Positions 23,074 to 35,334 are shown, counted from the first letter of the stretch. The stretch is 64,000 nt of DNA from Bombyx mori (GCF_030269925.1 NC_085110.1:2604001-2668000); one strand, 5' to 3'. Numbers and translations: made by a program. The notes: generated by a model from the sequence alone, not told the origin.

Positions 23074-23639
23074 GTGGCTAATATCAAATAGAAAGGCCTG
23101 TAAAAATCAATAGTTGACTAAATAAATCGTAACAATTATTTTAATTTGATACTTTAATGACGCTAACTTAAAAATAAACACGAGCAATTTAGTGAGTGCG
23201 TATCAAGTTTTGAATTGAAGTAGACTTATTGTTAAATGGTCTTAATTACACTGACTTGGAGCTTTGCGTTAACTTTGCATAAGACTCCTGGTAGAGTCAT
23301 GATGAAGGGATAACATCATGTAATAAAAATCTAACCGAAAATATGCGTAATTAATATGCATTTGAAACATAAACCTCACGAGTCATGGTGTGTGATAGCG
23401 TTCTAGTTATAATTTTATGGGTTCCAATGAATTCTTCACTTAAGGTCTGTGTGAGTTTGCTGTGTGTGCTTAGTGCGAGTTTTTTTACTTCTCGATCGCG
23501 TAAAAGTTAACTCAAATTTGTATGGAGTTGGAATAGCGCCCGTACGCTTGTTGCCAGACACTGTTATTAAAAAAATAGTCTATGTCATTAAAAAAAAAAC
23601 AAAAATCTCTAAACGAAAACCCAACTCTCGCGCGACAGC

Positions 23640-24222
23640 AAAAGGGGGATTCATAGACGTGCACAGCTTTGCTTGTCTTGCACTGCATTCAGGTTATTCA
23701 ATCCCGATTTTGCAAGATAGCCGTCGGAGAGCACCATGGTTCCTCAGGAACGTGGATCTCCATGATGAACTGGAACTTGACTTAGTCAGTAAATATCTAC
23801 AGTTGGCATCATTGCGCCACTTTGAGAAGGCGGCACGACATGAGAACCCTCTTGTCGTGGCCGCTGGAAACTACATACCCGATCCTATAGACCGAATGGT
23901 AAACAGTCAACGTCGCCCAAAACACGTCGTTACGGATCCTCCCGATCCATTAGCGGTGCTTTTAGGTACCACAAGCACCGGCCACCGTCCTAGTCGAATC
24001 CGTCGCTTGCGACGCAGGGCTCGACGAGAAAATTAACCCTCAGACACAGCCCACTGAGTTTCTCGCCGGATCTTCTCAGTGGGTCAGGTTCCGATCCGGT
24101 GGTAGATTCTGCGAAGCACTGCTCTTGCTAGGGTCACTCCGGTTTGAGGCCCGTGAGCTCACCTACTAGTTAAGGTTACGTTGAAATAGCCTCTCAAGGC
24201 TAGCTTAGGTAGGGAAAAAAAA
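23640..24222 (+). mobile_element. Jockey-like LINE, 5' truncated (C-terminal coding part and 3' UTR)
   Basis: Coding from about 23640 to TAA at 24034-24036 with APWFLRNVDLHDELELD, LVVAAGNYIPDPIDR and LGTTSTGHRP, the C-terminus of jockey-clade reverse transcriptases after the RT domain. It is followed by a 3' UTR (CACAGCCCACTGAGTTTCTC to CTTAGGTAGGGAAAAAAAAA). The open frame reaches back to 23464, but 23464-23540 is part of another repeat. The same 3' UTR recurs at 12626, 34325, 39385, 47130, 51770 and 56871. Confidence 0.78.
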
Positions 24223-24819
24223 ACTCGCACTGCCTGTTGTGGAATCGACTACTGCGTTGAAATGTAAGTGTTCAAATGCTCGTATCGATGTAAGCATTAA
24301 TTTTCTAGACATTTTAAAAATGATAAATTAAAATTCTTGTTCTGCCGCAACACATACACTTTTAAATTTAAGCGAAATTCGACATTATGTTGTTGCGCTT
24401 AAAGAATTGAATGCTTCGTTTGTGATGCAACTTAAAGTGCTCGAACAGGATTTCCCCGTGATCTCTCGTACGCCATTGGCCAGTTACTTTTGACCGAAGC
24501 AAATTCAACATATTTCATTAAAACTGACTGTTTTTAATGGAAAAACGAATATAAGCGCTTTCTAATCGAAACAAAAAATAATCTATGCAATAAAACTCAA
24601 AAATAAATGTGAAATTCGTTATAATTTATCGGTAAAATACAAAAAACCTGAATCGCGCTAGCGAGTTATTCACGATCGGCTGTATAAATACCAGGTCTAT
24701 TTATAAACGATTGGTCTTCCTTTGGGTTATTTCCATCAACCGACCTTCATGTCGCAACTTCCTCGCGGCTGAGTTCTTGTTGACTGCGGACGCTTTTAAA
24801 AACGAGATGATGAAAGTAT

Positions 24820-25064
24820 ATGCCTTGGGTGAAAAATAGTTCTGCGTTCGGAGTTCTTCATCGACCGGTCGATCCGGGAAGTGTTGGGCATGCGGCGGCT
24901 CTAGATTGGGCCGGCCGGGGCACATTCATCGATGTAGCCACCAGTGTAGGGTGGTGGGCCCCTGTAAGGGGTGGGATTGGTGCGCACCGGTGCTCGGAAG
25001 ACGGAGATACCCAGGGGAGGGTACCCGCTGTACTTGCAGCGTTAACAAAAAGTAATCAAAACTA
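24820..25064 (+). other. GC-rich open segment of unknown nature
   Basis: 81-codon frame with VGHAAALDWAGRGTFIDV and APVRGGIGAHRCSEDGD in an otherwise AT-rich stretch. It stands out by composition and may be the 5' part of a retrotransposon or another remnant. No motif recognised. Confidence 0.3.
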
Positions 25065-25355
25065 AACACAGAAAATAAACCTACTTAGGTGGATTAATTT
25101 GAATTGATTCCTGGTGAGTGAATTCAAATTAATTCACTTTTTATTTTTTTTCAACAACTCTGTTTCAGTTGTACCTATATATTTTATGTACGGTATTTTC
25201 AGCCCAGTTTAATTTAAAATGAAACAGTAGGAATATGCTTAAAATTAAACTTAAAATTAAGAATTAGGCAGGCAAACGTTCCAACTCCATACAAATTTGA
25301 GTTAACTTTTACGCTATGGAGAACGTTGAAAACTCCCACTAAGCACACTGGTAAT

Positions 25356-27025
25356 AAAACAATGGTCCCTATTACACAATATTAACCAATTTTAGTGTAC
25401 CCATAACTTACGAGTGCTCTCAGCGCCATATCTCCAGCGCGGACATAAAAAAACTACCCGCAGCGTGTTATTTACTGTCACACCATAAATATTCTTTCGA
25501 CGGGGTGACCTTAATTTTGTCTCTGTGTTATAAATAGCTACGTTCATGACTTTGAATGGTATTTGAAAATGTTTACGACAACAAAATCAAAAGTAAATGA
25601 CACTTTTCCATTAAGTCAGTTAAAAACGGAAATTCTGTGACTTAAAATGTATCCGATTTATTTACAAGTCTAGGTTTTGACCTAAATTCGTTGGTCCATA
25701 ATCAAGAGCATCTTACACATAAGCAGTTTTTTTATTTTTGGTGCGTGCGTGCTTGTGTGCGCGCGCGCTTGTGTGTGTGTGTTTGGAGCATAAAGGCTTG
25801 CTTCATACGTATTTCCAACCTTAGGGCATACGTCGTAAAGTTTTAAATAGTATTGTGTAGAAAATGTTTGATGAATATGTGGCGGTAGTCATCATGCACC
25901 ACAAGATATTTGACAGATGCCTGAATCTCACTTACGACAGTTTCAAGATAAGCTTGCACATATACAAGTTCCGAACAACAGCATTCGGATCGTCGCGTCG
26001 GTTTACCGAGCAATACCACTCGCTCGGTGGAAGATCTTACCTTTGACCTATACCCAAACAAATGCAAAGGTTCCATTGAGAGGTTTTTTTCTACATTTAA
26101 ATGAAGTTAGGAATTATTAAGACTTTTTATTTTTAGAACGAAGTTCCTTATGGGACGGTGCGGAGTGGTAGGAACCCTAACAGGGAAAAAACGTCCGTAA
26201 CGTAAGATTTTTATTATTTATGTATAGTCTTAGTATGATGGCTACACAGTGTCTAATGTATAATCTACGTGATGACGGTTATTATTATTATTCATATAAA
26301 TAGCTGTTTCTTTGTATATTATTATTATATATTTTTTATAAATCATTGTGAATCAAATAAAGTTGATAACTTTGTAAAGTATTTTTTTATTTTTTTTTAT
26401 CAATAAAAAAATCATAGTAAAAAATGTATACCCGAATAATTATTTTCTTTATACCTCGAATAGAACTTAAAATTAATATTTTTATAATAAAGAACTTCGT
26501 TCCTATCCGGTGTCCCACGACACCACATATATTTTTTATTTATTGATTAGGCACACAATACATTACAAGCTAAAAAGATACATAAAAAACACAAGTAAAA
26601 AGAAACAAAATCTGGCTTGCAACATAAGCTATGTGCGCACGACAAAACAAGACAAAGTGCTGAATTTGTACACAACGTTCCTCAAAACTATACGACAAAA
26701 CAACACGATAACGAAAACTAATCTAACTTATAATGTAAGGAAATAATTTTATTCACAATATACAATTAAACAATGACACTACTTAACATATTATTAACGT
26801 GGAGAATAACCCTTTAACATGTTTATAAACGTCACTAATCTACATGTAAAAATATCTAACTCACTTGACGACCTTGCCAGTTCGTTATAGGTGCGACTAA
26901 TTGTTTAATAATTGTTTTTTTAATTATAATTTTATAATTATATTAATATTCTCGTGATTACATACCGATATGTAAAAATTACGTATGGACATGAATTTAT
27001 TCGTGAATTGAATGAAACACTTTGA
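25356..27025. other. No gene recognised
   Basis: AT-rich. GAACGAAGTTCCTT at 26136 and its inverse at about 26488-26500 could be ends of a MITE, but they are short and diverged. Confidence 0.4.
25741..25785. repeat. GT/GC microsatellite
   Basis: Imperfect (GT)n with GCGCGCGC interruptions. Other short microsatellites: AAT at 2927-2945, GTAA at 38204-38219, ATT at 36371-36392, TTTA near 45013-45033, AC at 60555-60569. Confidence 0.85.
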
Positions 27026-27431
27026 ATGACATTGACCGTAGGTCTGGTCCGTAAGTTCAAAGTCGCTCAGCGTGCTACGGAAAGGTGTATGCTCGGAGTT
27101 TCTTTGATGGATCGAGTCAGAAATGATGGAATTCGTCAAAGAACCAAAGTAACCGACATAGCCCTAAAGATTAGCAAGCTGAAGTGGCAATGGGCCGGAC
27201 ATACGTGTCGCAGAACCGATGGCCGATGGAGCAGACGTGCTCTGGACTGGAGACCGCGTACCGGTAAGCGCAGCGTTGGGCGTCCCCTTGCCCGTTGCAC
27301 CGATGACTTGCGGCGATATGCTGGAAAATGGATTGGGTGCGGAAGGCGGAGGATCGTTCATTGTGGCGGACTATGGGAGAGGCCTACATCCAGCAGTGGA
27401 CAGATACAGGCTGATGATGATGACTGAATGA
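27026..27431 (+). mobile_element. RTE-like LINE C-terminus with TGA-type tail
   Basis: Reading frame with KFKVAQRATERCMLGVSL, VRNDGIRQRTKVTDIA, LKWQWAGHTCRRTDGRWS and GKRSVGRPLARCTDDLRR, the C-terminal end of RTE/BovB-type reverse transcriptases common in Bombyx. It ends with a short GATGATGATGA tail instead of poly-A, as RTE elements do. A frameshift near 27330-27350 moves the last part to another frame. 5' truncated; no RT domain. Confidence 0.8.
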
Positions 27432-27549
27432 AACGCTTTTTGTAAATGTTCGAATAACCATATATGTATGTAATTAAACGTAATAAATATCGAACACACG
27501 ACCCTCTGTCTAAGCAGTCAGAGGCACTAAATTATGCACCACTGCGTTA

Positions 27550-27632
27550 GTTATTTTTTTTTAAATTATTTCCAGTTTCACCAGGACATGTGGGCGAACA
27601 AAGGCTCAGCCAGGAGGAGAGCGTTAGTCAGA
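27550..27632 (-). repeat. Second copy of the unnamed CACCAGGACA repeat
   Basis: T tract followed by CCAGTTTCACCAGGACATGT and CAAAGGCTCAGCCAGGAGGA. Shares about 60 bp with 22850-22920. Confidence 0.6.
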
Positions 27633-27781
27633 ATATACGTAATGTATTGAATTAGCATTAATATAAAGTAATGTACCTAGTCAACTAAAAGTGAATTATA
27701 TAATTAATATTTGCTTATAAAATTATTAGGAAATACAAAATTTAAATAATTACTACTTAAAAATTCATGTAATAAAACAAA

Positions 27782-28034
27782 TCTCTATAAATAAAAATGA
27801 ATTGCTGTTCGTTAGTCTCGCTAAAACTCGAGAGCGGCTGGATCGATTTGGCTAATTTTGGTCTTGAATTATTCGTGGAAGTCCAGAGAAGGTTTAAAAG
27901 GTAATAAATAGTAAATATGACAATGCTCGGAATTATATAAAAATAAAAACGATTTTGTTTTTCCTTTGATGTGTCCCCTTGATGTGTCTTTTATTTATCG
28001 ATTGAGGCACTACGAAGTCTGCCGGGTCAGCTAG
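27782..28034 (+). mobile_element. Non-autonomous Helitron, second family, 253 bp
   Basis: Starts A|TCTCTATAAATAAAAATG and ends GCCGGGTCAGCTAG|T. Two other copies of this family are in the window (15031-15319 and 61685-61962). Contains the shared GAATTGCTGTTCGTTAGTCT block; no coding. Confidence 0.8.
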
Positions 28035-28044
28035 TTTTTAATAA

Positions 28045-28120
28045 GATGAACCACAGAGCTTTTGATCTTAGCTCTGCGGCAACTTATTAGTGCGTAGCAT
28101 GCGTTAATATTATTCGGTTT
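28045..28120. repeat. Short dispersed repeat, copy 1 of 2
   Basis: GAACCACAGAGCTTTTGATCTTAGC ... GGTTTTATTGAT; the second copy is at 29848-29925 (CTTTTGATCTTAGCTCTGC in both). About 75 bp, family unknown. Confidence 0.6.
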
Positions 28121-29027
28121 TATTGATTGTTTGGCTGGGCTATCGAGGAGCCACCGAAATATATTTTTTTAGCAAAACATTATTTAAAATATTAAATATT
28201 AACAATAATATGGTCCAGTGTAAGGTTTCCTAACTCCTGTCAGATTTGTGTTAGCAAATACATTGCTTTCGCTTTTGCCCGCGGACAAGAGACGACGTAG
28301 GTACTTAAAATTATTTTATTTGCTTATAATTTTCATGTTTATTAAGGTATTTAATTTTTATTTCGGATGATGCGAAGGGAAAATTTTGTATGTTATGTTG
28401 ATAAGGGACTGAGTACCTTGTGAGATACAATAGATGAAGTTAAATAAACACATCTCTTAAGGCATCGACATAAATCTTCCTCAACTTCCCGTACTAATCA
28501 CACTATGTTAGATCAGTACCAAATGACCTTTTTTTCCATCTAGGCCTGTCATGCGTCTTCTTGCACTGATAACCTCGTCTCGCATCTCCCTTATCAAACA
28601 TTTCATCCAGGTCTTTAAGGATGCCTCCTCCACTATACCTACATAAAATAATACATAATAACTACTACTTAATAAAAATAATAAAAATTAATAAATGTGT
28701 CTATTATGATTTATTTAAAACGTGCTAAAATAAATTTATCGTTTACATGATTAAGTAAATGACTCTACACGTATATTATATTTCAACACATAACATTAGT
28801 TATTCACGTTTTTTTTTTCTTTTTATTCCTTTATTCATGCACAAAACAAATTACAATCATAGAAATTATAAGTTTAAATGTTTAATAAAACATAATTTTA
28901 TACAACATATTGTAATTAAAACTACATAATCTTTTATTGTTATGTTGTGTTATTACATTATTTATATTTTATGTTATTAAATTCTTTCCGACGTTTGGTA
29001 TACTTTACTTTACTTTACTAGAGGAAG

Positions 29028-29590
29028 GGGTAGACCTCAGAAGAAATGGATGGATTGCGTGGAAAACGATATGGGAGTGAGCGAAGAAATGGTATATGAT
29101 CAGGGACGTATTAAATTAGGATGGGGCCCTTGGGCACACAAGAATTTGAGGCCCTTTTGGAAAGTAAAAACAGCGAATTATAATAACATTTTTTTACTAA
29201 GTATGAGACCATTTATCAAATACAGTATGATATAATATGTCATTAATGATATTAGAATGCTGCTGGTTTTTTGGTTACGATTTCGATAACGGTTTCTTTC
29301 GGGATTTCTGTTGAGCAAAATCTTCTATTATAGGCATAGTATATGCCTTGTAAATGCCTTCTGATTACTGATTTGTGAAAAAAGTGTAATGTGCCCGACA
29401 AAAATGTTTTGAGAATAAACGTGTGAGAGAAATTGTCGGTCTTTCGAGGCCCCCTGAGGATGGGGGCCCTGGGCACGGGCCCCGTGTGCCCTTATGGTAA
29501 AGACGGTATTGTATATGATAGAAGAGTATGGAAGGAGAAAACATGTAGCGCCGACCCCAGGTGACTGGGAGAAGGGCAGGATAATTAATG
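29028..29590 (+). pseudogene. RTE-like LINE C-terminal remnant split by a hAT MITE
   Basis: GRGRPQKKWMDCVENDMGV before and WKEKTCSADPR after the MITE 29103-29511, ending near GATATGATGATG. Both halves belong to one LINE C-terminus. Confidence 0.7.
29103..29511. mobile_element. hAT-type MITE, 409 bp, inserted in an RTE-like LINE remnant
   Basis: Ends CAGGGACGTATTAAAT and, on the minus strand, CAATACCGTCTTTACC; exact 8-bp duplication TATATGAT at 29095-29102 and 29512-29519. The LINE coding remnant continues on both sides, so the insertion came after the LINE. Confidence 0.87.
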
Positions 29591-29847
29591 ATATGATGAT
29601 GTTTAGTATACTTTACAGTTTTCATGGACGTGTCATCCGTCGACATTTGAATTGGATTTGATTAGACCGTAAAATTAGTTATAATTATGATATCGAGTCG
29701 TGAAAACATTTAAAATATTATATCAATGTAAATTTTTATTTTCATTCAAATTCTTTTTTTTTAGAAGATTATGATTGTTAAAGAGTAAGCTTCAACAAAA
29801 TGTATTGACAAGAAAACTTTTGCAATACAACGAAATTTTAATAAAAT

Positions 29848-29925
29848 TAACCACAGCGCTTTTGATCTTAGCTCTGCAGAAGCTTATTAGTCCATAGCCT
29901 GCGTCGGTACTATCCGGTTTTACTG
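29848..29925. repeat. Short dispersed repeat, copy 2 of 2
   Basis: Matches 28045-28120 in the same direction with about 80 percent identity by eye. Confidence 0.6.
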
Positions 29926-30022
29926 ATGGTTTGATAAGGTATTAAGCTGTCAAAGAGTGACTGAGCCATTTCGAGAAAAATATATCAAAACATCAGCCAA
30001 CTTGTATACTGTATGTAACTAT

Positions 30023-30202
30023 GGCCGTTTTCCAATTACAGCACAAGAGCGCATAAACGCTCTGTTATTGGAAAACTACCATTAAGTAATGGTTAATTAA
30101 AGAGCATAATGCGACTCAGTGACGCACATGCCGAATTATGCTGAAGCTTAGTTGAGCATTATGCCGCATAATGCGTTCTTGTGCTGTAATTGGAAAACGG
30201 CC
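30023..30202. mobile_element. Palindromic MITE, 180 bp, inserted in a Bm1-like SINE
   Basis: Terminal repeats of about 33 bp starting GGCCGTTTTCCAATTACAGC with one or two mismatches. The right flank resumes Bm1-like sequence (ACTAAGACCTTAGAACTTAT) and the left flank ends GTAACTAT, the piece that precedes it in other SINE copies. The duplication is short and ambiguous. Confidence 0.75.
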
Positions 30203-30335
30203 TAATACTAAGACCTTAGAACTTATATCTCAAGGTGGGTGACGCAATTACATTGTAAATGTTTATGGGCTCAAGTAACCACTTAACACCAGGTGGGCTG
30301 TGAGCTCGTCCACCCATCTAAGAAATTAAAAAAGG
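30203..30335 (+). mobile_element. Bm1-like SINE 3' fragment next to a MITE
   Basis: Starts at ACTAAGACCTTAGAACTTAT directly after the palindromic MITE 30023-30202, ends CCACCCATCTAAGAAATTAAAAAA. Confidence 0.76.
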
Positions 30336-30563
30336 TATAATTGAAGTCAATGAACAAGTTGAAGTTTGCCGGCCATGACAAACGCAATTCCGTTCGGTGT
30401 TACCCACTCTTAATTAAAATTACCAATTAGTCGAATACAAAACGATTCATCGTCATAAAATTAACAGAATCAACAAACAACAAATTAAATTTTAACACTC
30501 AACTGATTGTCATTGTTTTCTAAATGTCACGCGCCTTTTGTTAAATAAAAAAACCTCGGTATA

Positions 30564-30943
30564 TCTATACTAATAAATAAATCTACTGTAGTTTTTATGG
30601 ATGTTCCGTTATAACTACTGAACCATGCATCCGATTGACTTGAAGCTTGGTATCCATGTAGAAAATACATGTACTTAATGTATAGGCTAATATTTATATG
30701 AATGTTCGATTCCCTCATAATAAATTCCTTCTTCAAACGAGGCTTGTGGAGAGTATTAAGCGGTAGGCAGCGGCTTGGCTCTGCCCCTGGCATTGCTGAA
30801 GTCCATGGGCAACGGTAACCACTCACCATCAGGTGGGCCGTATGCTCGCCTGCCTACAAGGGCAATAAAAAAAATAATAATAATAATAATGACAATAATA
30901 ATGTTAATTTTAAATGTCCAGCGAAGCGGGCGAGCACGGCTAG
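30564..30943 (+). mobile_element. Non-autonomous Helitron, third family, with nested LINE tail
   Basis: Starts A|TCTATACTAATAAATAAA, ends GCGGGCGAGCACGGCTAG|T. About 240 bp of Helitron sequence are split by the LINE tail at 30756-30893. Confidence 0.75.
30756..30893 (+). mobile_element. LINE 3'-tail fragment (BMC1-like) nested in a Helitron
   Basis: Plus-oriented copy of the same tail, ending in GGGCAATAAAAAAAA and an imperfect AAT run. It lies wholly inside the Helitron 30564-30943, so it is the younger insertion. Confidence 0.8.
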
Positions 30944-31220
30944 TTAATTTATAAATCAACACTTCATTTTTTTTTACTAACATTAACTGGTCCCGTGCTA
31001 AGTTCGTAAAGAACTTGTATTACAGGTACCAGATAACGGAAATAAATGTAAGATTTTTATTATTCACATACATATATTTAATAAACATCCATCCTGGAAC
31101 ACTTAATTTATATTTATCATACAAATATCTTCCCTTGGCGGGATTCGAAACCGCGACCCCCTTGTGTAGTGACCATGTCACTTACTACTACACCAGACGG
31201 CTACATCAGTACTTAAAGCC

Positions 31221-31312
31221 TTCGTCAAACAGAACGCGTACTTAGCGCGCGTCAGAGCGCTAAACTAACGCCGCGCTATGACGCGCGCTAATTACGCGTT
31301 CTGTTTGACGAA
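31221..31312. mobile_element. CG-rich palindromic MITE, 40-bp arms
   Basis: Arms 31221-31260 and 31273-31312 (start TTCGTCAAACAGAACGCGTA), 38 of 40 matching, 12-nt spacer. Flanks read GCC on both sides and then TTAAA-like sequence, so a short duplication is likely but its length is ambiguous. Confidence 0.75.
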
Positions 31313-32440
31313 GCCTTAAATATTTCATGCAATAAAAAAATCGACGTTTTAACCTTAGTTATTCAGTATTTGTTACGTTAATAACAACATTATTCGTAAG
31401 AAACCTGTTCAATTCCACAATCACTTCCGAAGCAGCGGTAAAATATTATTGGATTGTCAGGGGGCCACTTGTAGCGGTCCCGCATCCATATTTCATGAGA
31501 TACAACCAAGTTACCCGCTGAAGGACATTTTGCAACTCATTCTCAATGTCAAAAGGGAATATTTTTCTGCACAGCATTGTATTTCGAAGCCATTAAGAAT
31601 CAGTTAAATGGGGCTTTTTTTTCCAACAAAATCATACGTTTGTCCGTCGCCCGTATGTGCTACGTTGTATAAAACGATATATTTTTAGCAACTACAAATC
31701 GTTAAGAAATTATTAAGATATTTTTATAAGAAATTTAAATTGAACAAGCGCTTCTATTTCGATATAAAATCGGATATGCGTACAGTTATTGAGTTTAAAT
31801 GTTTAAAATGTCAACTAGCTTTTATGTAAAGTAATTTACATTCGATTAACACAAGAAAATCAGATAAAACTACACAGGAAAAATATAAAAGTAATTTTTG
31901 CAAAAGAAGATCCGATATGACGTTACCGTTGTTACTGATGCCCAGATTATAACGAAATTGTATAAGTTGATTTTTTGTGTAAATGTGACATTTATTCAAC
32001 TGTCAAACGTCTGGAAATGTCTATGTCTCAGATTACCTAGATCTTGTCACAGATTATAATAATACATTAAGTCCTATGTTATTGTAACTTAGTGGTAGTA
32101 GTGATTGTATGTTGGTATATGATACTCGACAGCTAGAATGTGGAAAAGTCGAAATGCACAAGCCACTCTAGCAAAGACTATCCATTCTTGTAAACAATAT
32201 AAGGCTGCATTAAAGCATTTTGTTGGCATGTACATGTCTGGGTTATTTGGTGTAAATGTTTAAATTATTGTGTGTTCACTACTTATTCATTTCATTTTAT
32301 ATTATGGCAGATGCTGTGCTTCTAGAATTGCTGAAGTCCACTTACTAAGGTGGGCTGTATGTAAAACTGCCATCAAATAAATGACAGGTGAATGTTTGAT
32401 AGTAGAAAAAACCTTATCACCTGAAATTCACTTAATTCTT

Positions 32441-32688
32441 ACTGGTGGTAGGACCTCTTGTGAGTCCGCGCGGGTGGGTACCACCACCCTGCCTATTTCT
32501 GCCGTGAAGCAGTAATGCGTTTCGGTTTGAAGGGTGGGGCAGCCGTTGTAACATACTTGAGACCTTAGAACTTATATCTCAAGGTGGGTGGCGCATTTAC
32601 GTTGTGGATGTCTATGGGCTCCAGTAACCACTTCACACCAGGTGGGCTGTGAGCTCGTCCACCCATCTAAGCAATAAAAAAATCACAT
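32441..32688 (+). mobile_element. Bm1-like SINE, 5' truncated
   Basis: ACTGGTGGTAGGACCTCTTG to ATCTAAGCAATAAAAAAA. Close to the consensus of the copies here. Confidence 0.83.
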
Positions 32689-32982
32689 AATGTGTGTAGA
32701 ATCAATAAGATTCATTTTACTGTAAGCATTTTATCGATTTATGTGTAGTCACTAAGTATTCAAGCAGTATCCGAGATAATGTTTTCCCTCTGACGTGTTC
32801 GATTTTTACCGTTTTCGTTTACATCAAACGTTCGAACAGTTTATTTGCGGGAAATACAGCGTCAGTTATGAATTCGTGATGGTTTTCAAGGGTTTTTAGG
32901 GTAACGGCGCGGCGCTGGAAAGGCAAAATCCGGAACCCTTATTTATTCACTACATATATGGTTTTAAGTTGCTGTTAAAATC

Positions 32983-33322
32983 TTTTTTTTTTATTTTTAA
33001 TTTTTTGCTTAGATTGGTGGACGAGCTCACAGCCCACCTGATCTTAAGTTGCTACTGGAGCCCATAGACATCTACGACGTAAATGCGCCACCCACCTTGA
33101 GATATCAGTTCTAAGGTCTCAGTATAGTTACAGCGGTTGCCCTGTCCTTCAAACTGAAACGCATTACTGTTTCACGGCAGAAATAGGCGCGGTGATGATA
33201 CCTACCCGCACGGACTCACAAGAGGTCCTACCACCAGTAATTACGCAAATTATAATTTTGCGGGTTTGACTTTTATTACACGATGTTATTCCTTCACCGT
33301 GGAAGTCAACCGTGAACATTTA
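32983..33322 (-). mobile_element. Bm1-like SINE, head missing
   Basis: T tract, body, then lost after CAACCGTGAACATTT; the tRNA-like part is absent. Confidence 0.8.
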
Positions 33323-34324
33323 AGCAGGCAGTTTTTTGCCAACGCACTTAAAATCAAATAAAACAAACAGAATCCAATGATGAATTTTTATTCTAATTCA
33401 TTAATTAAATATAAGTGGAAACATGAATTATTTTAACATGGATCTAAAGAAGGAAACACTACCATATTCTTAATTATATGATATAATATAGAACCTTATT
33501 AAATAAAACAATTACATCGTATAATTTCAAATCATATGTGTTTTGAAATGACAACGAAATTTGAACAAAACAAAATATGTTTTGATGTTCTAGCTTAAGG
33601 CCTATATTCATATTTTGTCATGCGATTGCGACTGAAAAGTCGCAGTGACATAAGCGCACGCGACTTGTTAGGAATCACGACTTTCTCAATGTAAATTCTT
33701 TTATTAATGTTGGTGTTAAATCATGGTTACTTTTCTTGTCTAACTCTGACAGAAGAGTTAGCACTCAAAGACAGCTATCACCGCCGATGCCAACGCAGTA
33801 ACAACGGTGATATTGGTGACGTTTATCTTTGATTCCTTCGCCTAGAAAACTGATTTAAAAAAAAAAACAATTACCATTTGGAGCCGGTCCCTTGTTACAT
33901 TTTATTTCAGCAGTCGCGCGTCATCAATACAGGCCTTGAAGCAATAAAAACAAGCCATTTATGGCACTAAAATACGGTATTCACAATCCGAACACTTATT
34001 AGTATAAAAAAAAACAAAAACAATTTTTACTTTAAAAAACAATGCATTTTTTTTTAAAAGCGACTTGTCATTGTTTGCCTAATTAGAGCTCTGTGGAGCG
34101 AGGTTAGAAAAATTTAAAATATATGTTTTTGTAGATATATTATTGTAAAATGACATTTGTTTTTTTCTATTATATGATTCCGAACAACTAATATCTTAAT
34201 TAAGATAACTATTATGGTTTAATCTCGTGTTTTTATTGTCCATATATTAATTTTAATGCACAGATAATCTGTGTTGGGATGATCTGTGTTTTAATGTTAT
34301 CAATACGTCAGAGTTTTTTCACGA

Positions 34325-34500
34325 ACGATAAGCCCACTGAGTTTTTCGCCGGATGTTCTCTGTGGGTCGCGATTCCGATCCGGTGTTAGATTTAGCGAAT
34401 TAAATTCTCTCAGGTTGAGCCCGTGAGCTCACCTATCCGCCCGGGCGGAGCTGGAATAGCCTCTTAGACTACCGGCCTCTTAGACTAGGGGAACAAAAAA
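34325..34500 (+). mobile_element. Jockey-like LINE 3' UTR fragment
   Basis: AAGCCCACTGAGTTTTTCGC through GTGAGCTCACCTATCCGCCC to an A tail at 34494. The variant with CTCTCAGGTTGAGCCCGTGA resembles the 56871 copy, suggesting a subfamily. Confidence 0.72.
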
Positions 34501-35334
34501 ACAGACGACAGTGGTCGGCAGTAAAAAAAGCGAGATTAAATCCATCTTTATCAATTCCACCTTTAATTATATTTCACGAAAACCGGAGAAAACTCGTATC
34601 TTATTTGACTTGCTACAACCTTCAAATGTCTGTAATAAAATAATCACATTTTATTCCTTGTGTTTATATTTTGTTTTAATTATTTTTTGTGTGTCATACA
34701 ATAAATAGATAACGTATAAATTCGAAAATCCTTGGTTCTTGACTACAATTTATTATTAAAGTTCGGGTAGACGGTAATTTTTCACTTCATATTTCCAAAA
34801 ATATTATATGTATAATAAATAATCATTACATGTATGAACGGTAAAACTATAGAAATGCTTCTCTAACCCCGCTTACCATTACAAAGCTCCGTCAGACAAT
34901 CACTACCTAACTTTACAAACATTTTAACAAATTTTAAATGTAACGAAATCTCAACATTTCAATCGTTATTCAATTTCTCCATCATTTTACGTTCTGTGAA
35001 GGCACATGATCTTTTTTTTTCAATCTTATACATAAATGAATTTTGATAGGGCGATGTACGGCGGCCATTTTGTTTTATTTAGACATTAATCATTATATAT
35101 TTGGATCTAATGGAATTAATGAAAATGCAAGAAGAAGTTGAATAGTCAGTTATTATAAAACGGTACTGTAATCGCCTATTCAAAATTGCTATCTGTCAAA
35201 GCTATCGTTATCAATTGGAGGCGACGGTCGCCGTATTTGAAACACAAAAAAAAGCATACGAAAATTGAATATTCTATACAATAAAAGGAATTAAGGCGAT
35301 AAATATGTTCTTTAACTTTTGGCTCAGCGTCGAA

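Larger units (their letters stand above)
23455..25355. repeat. Inverted pair of an ~80-bp repeat, 1.7 kb apart
   Basis: 23461-23540 and the reverse complement of 25268-25350 share GTGTGCTTAGTG and GCGTAAAAGTTAACTCAAAT followed by TTGTATGGAGTTGGAA. The jockey-like LINE end and the GC-rich segment 24820-25064 lie between them. Confidence 0.75.

Noticed and set aside
26510..26746. Lys/Asn/Thr-rich 78-codon gene
   Set aside because: Low-complexity AT-rich sequence without support.
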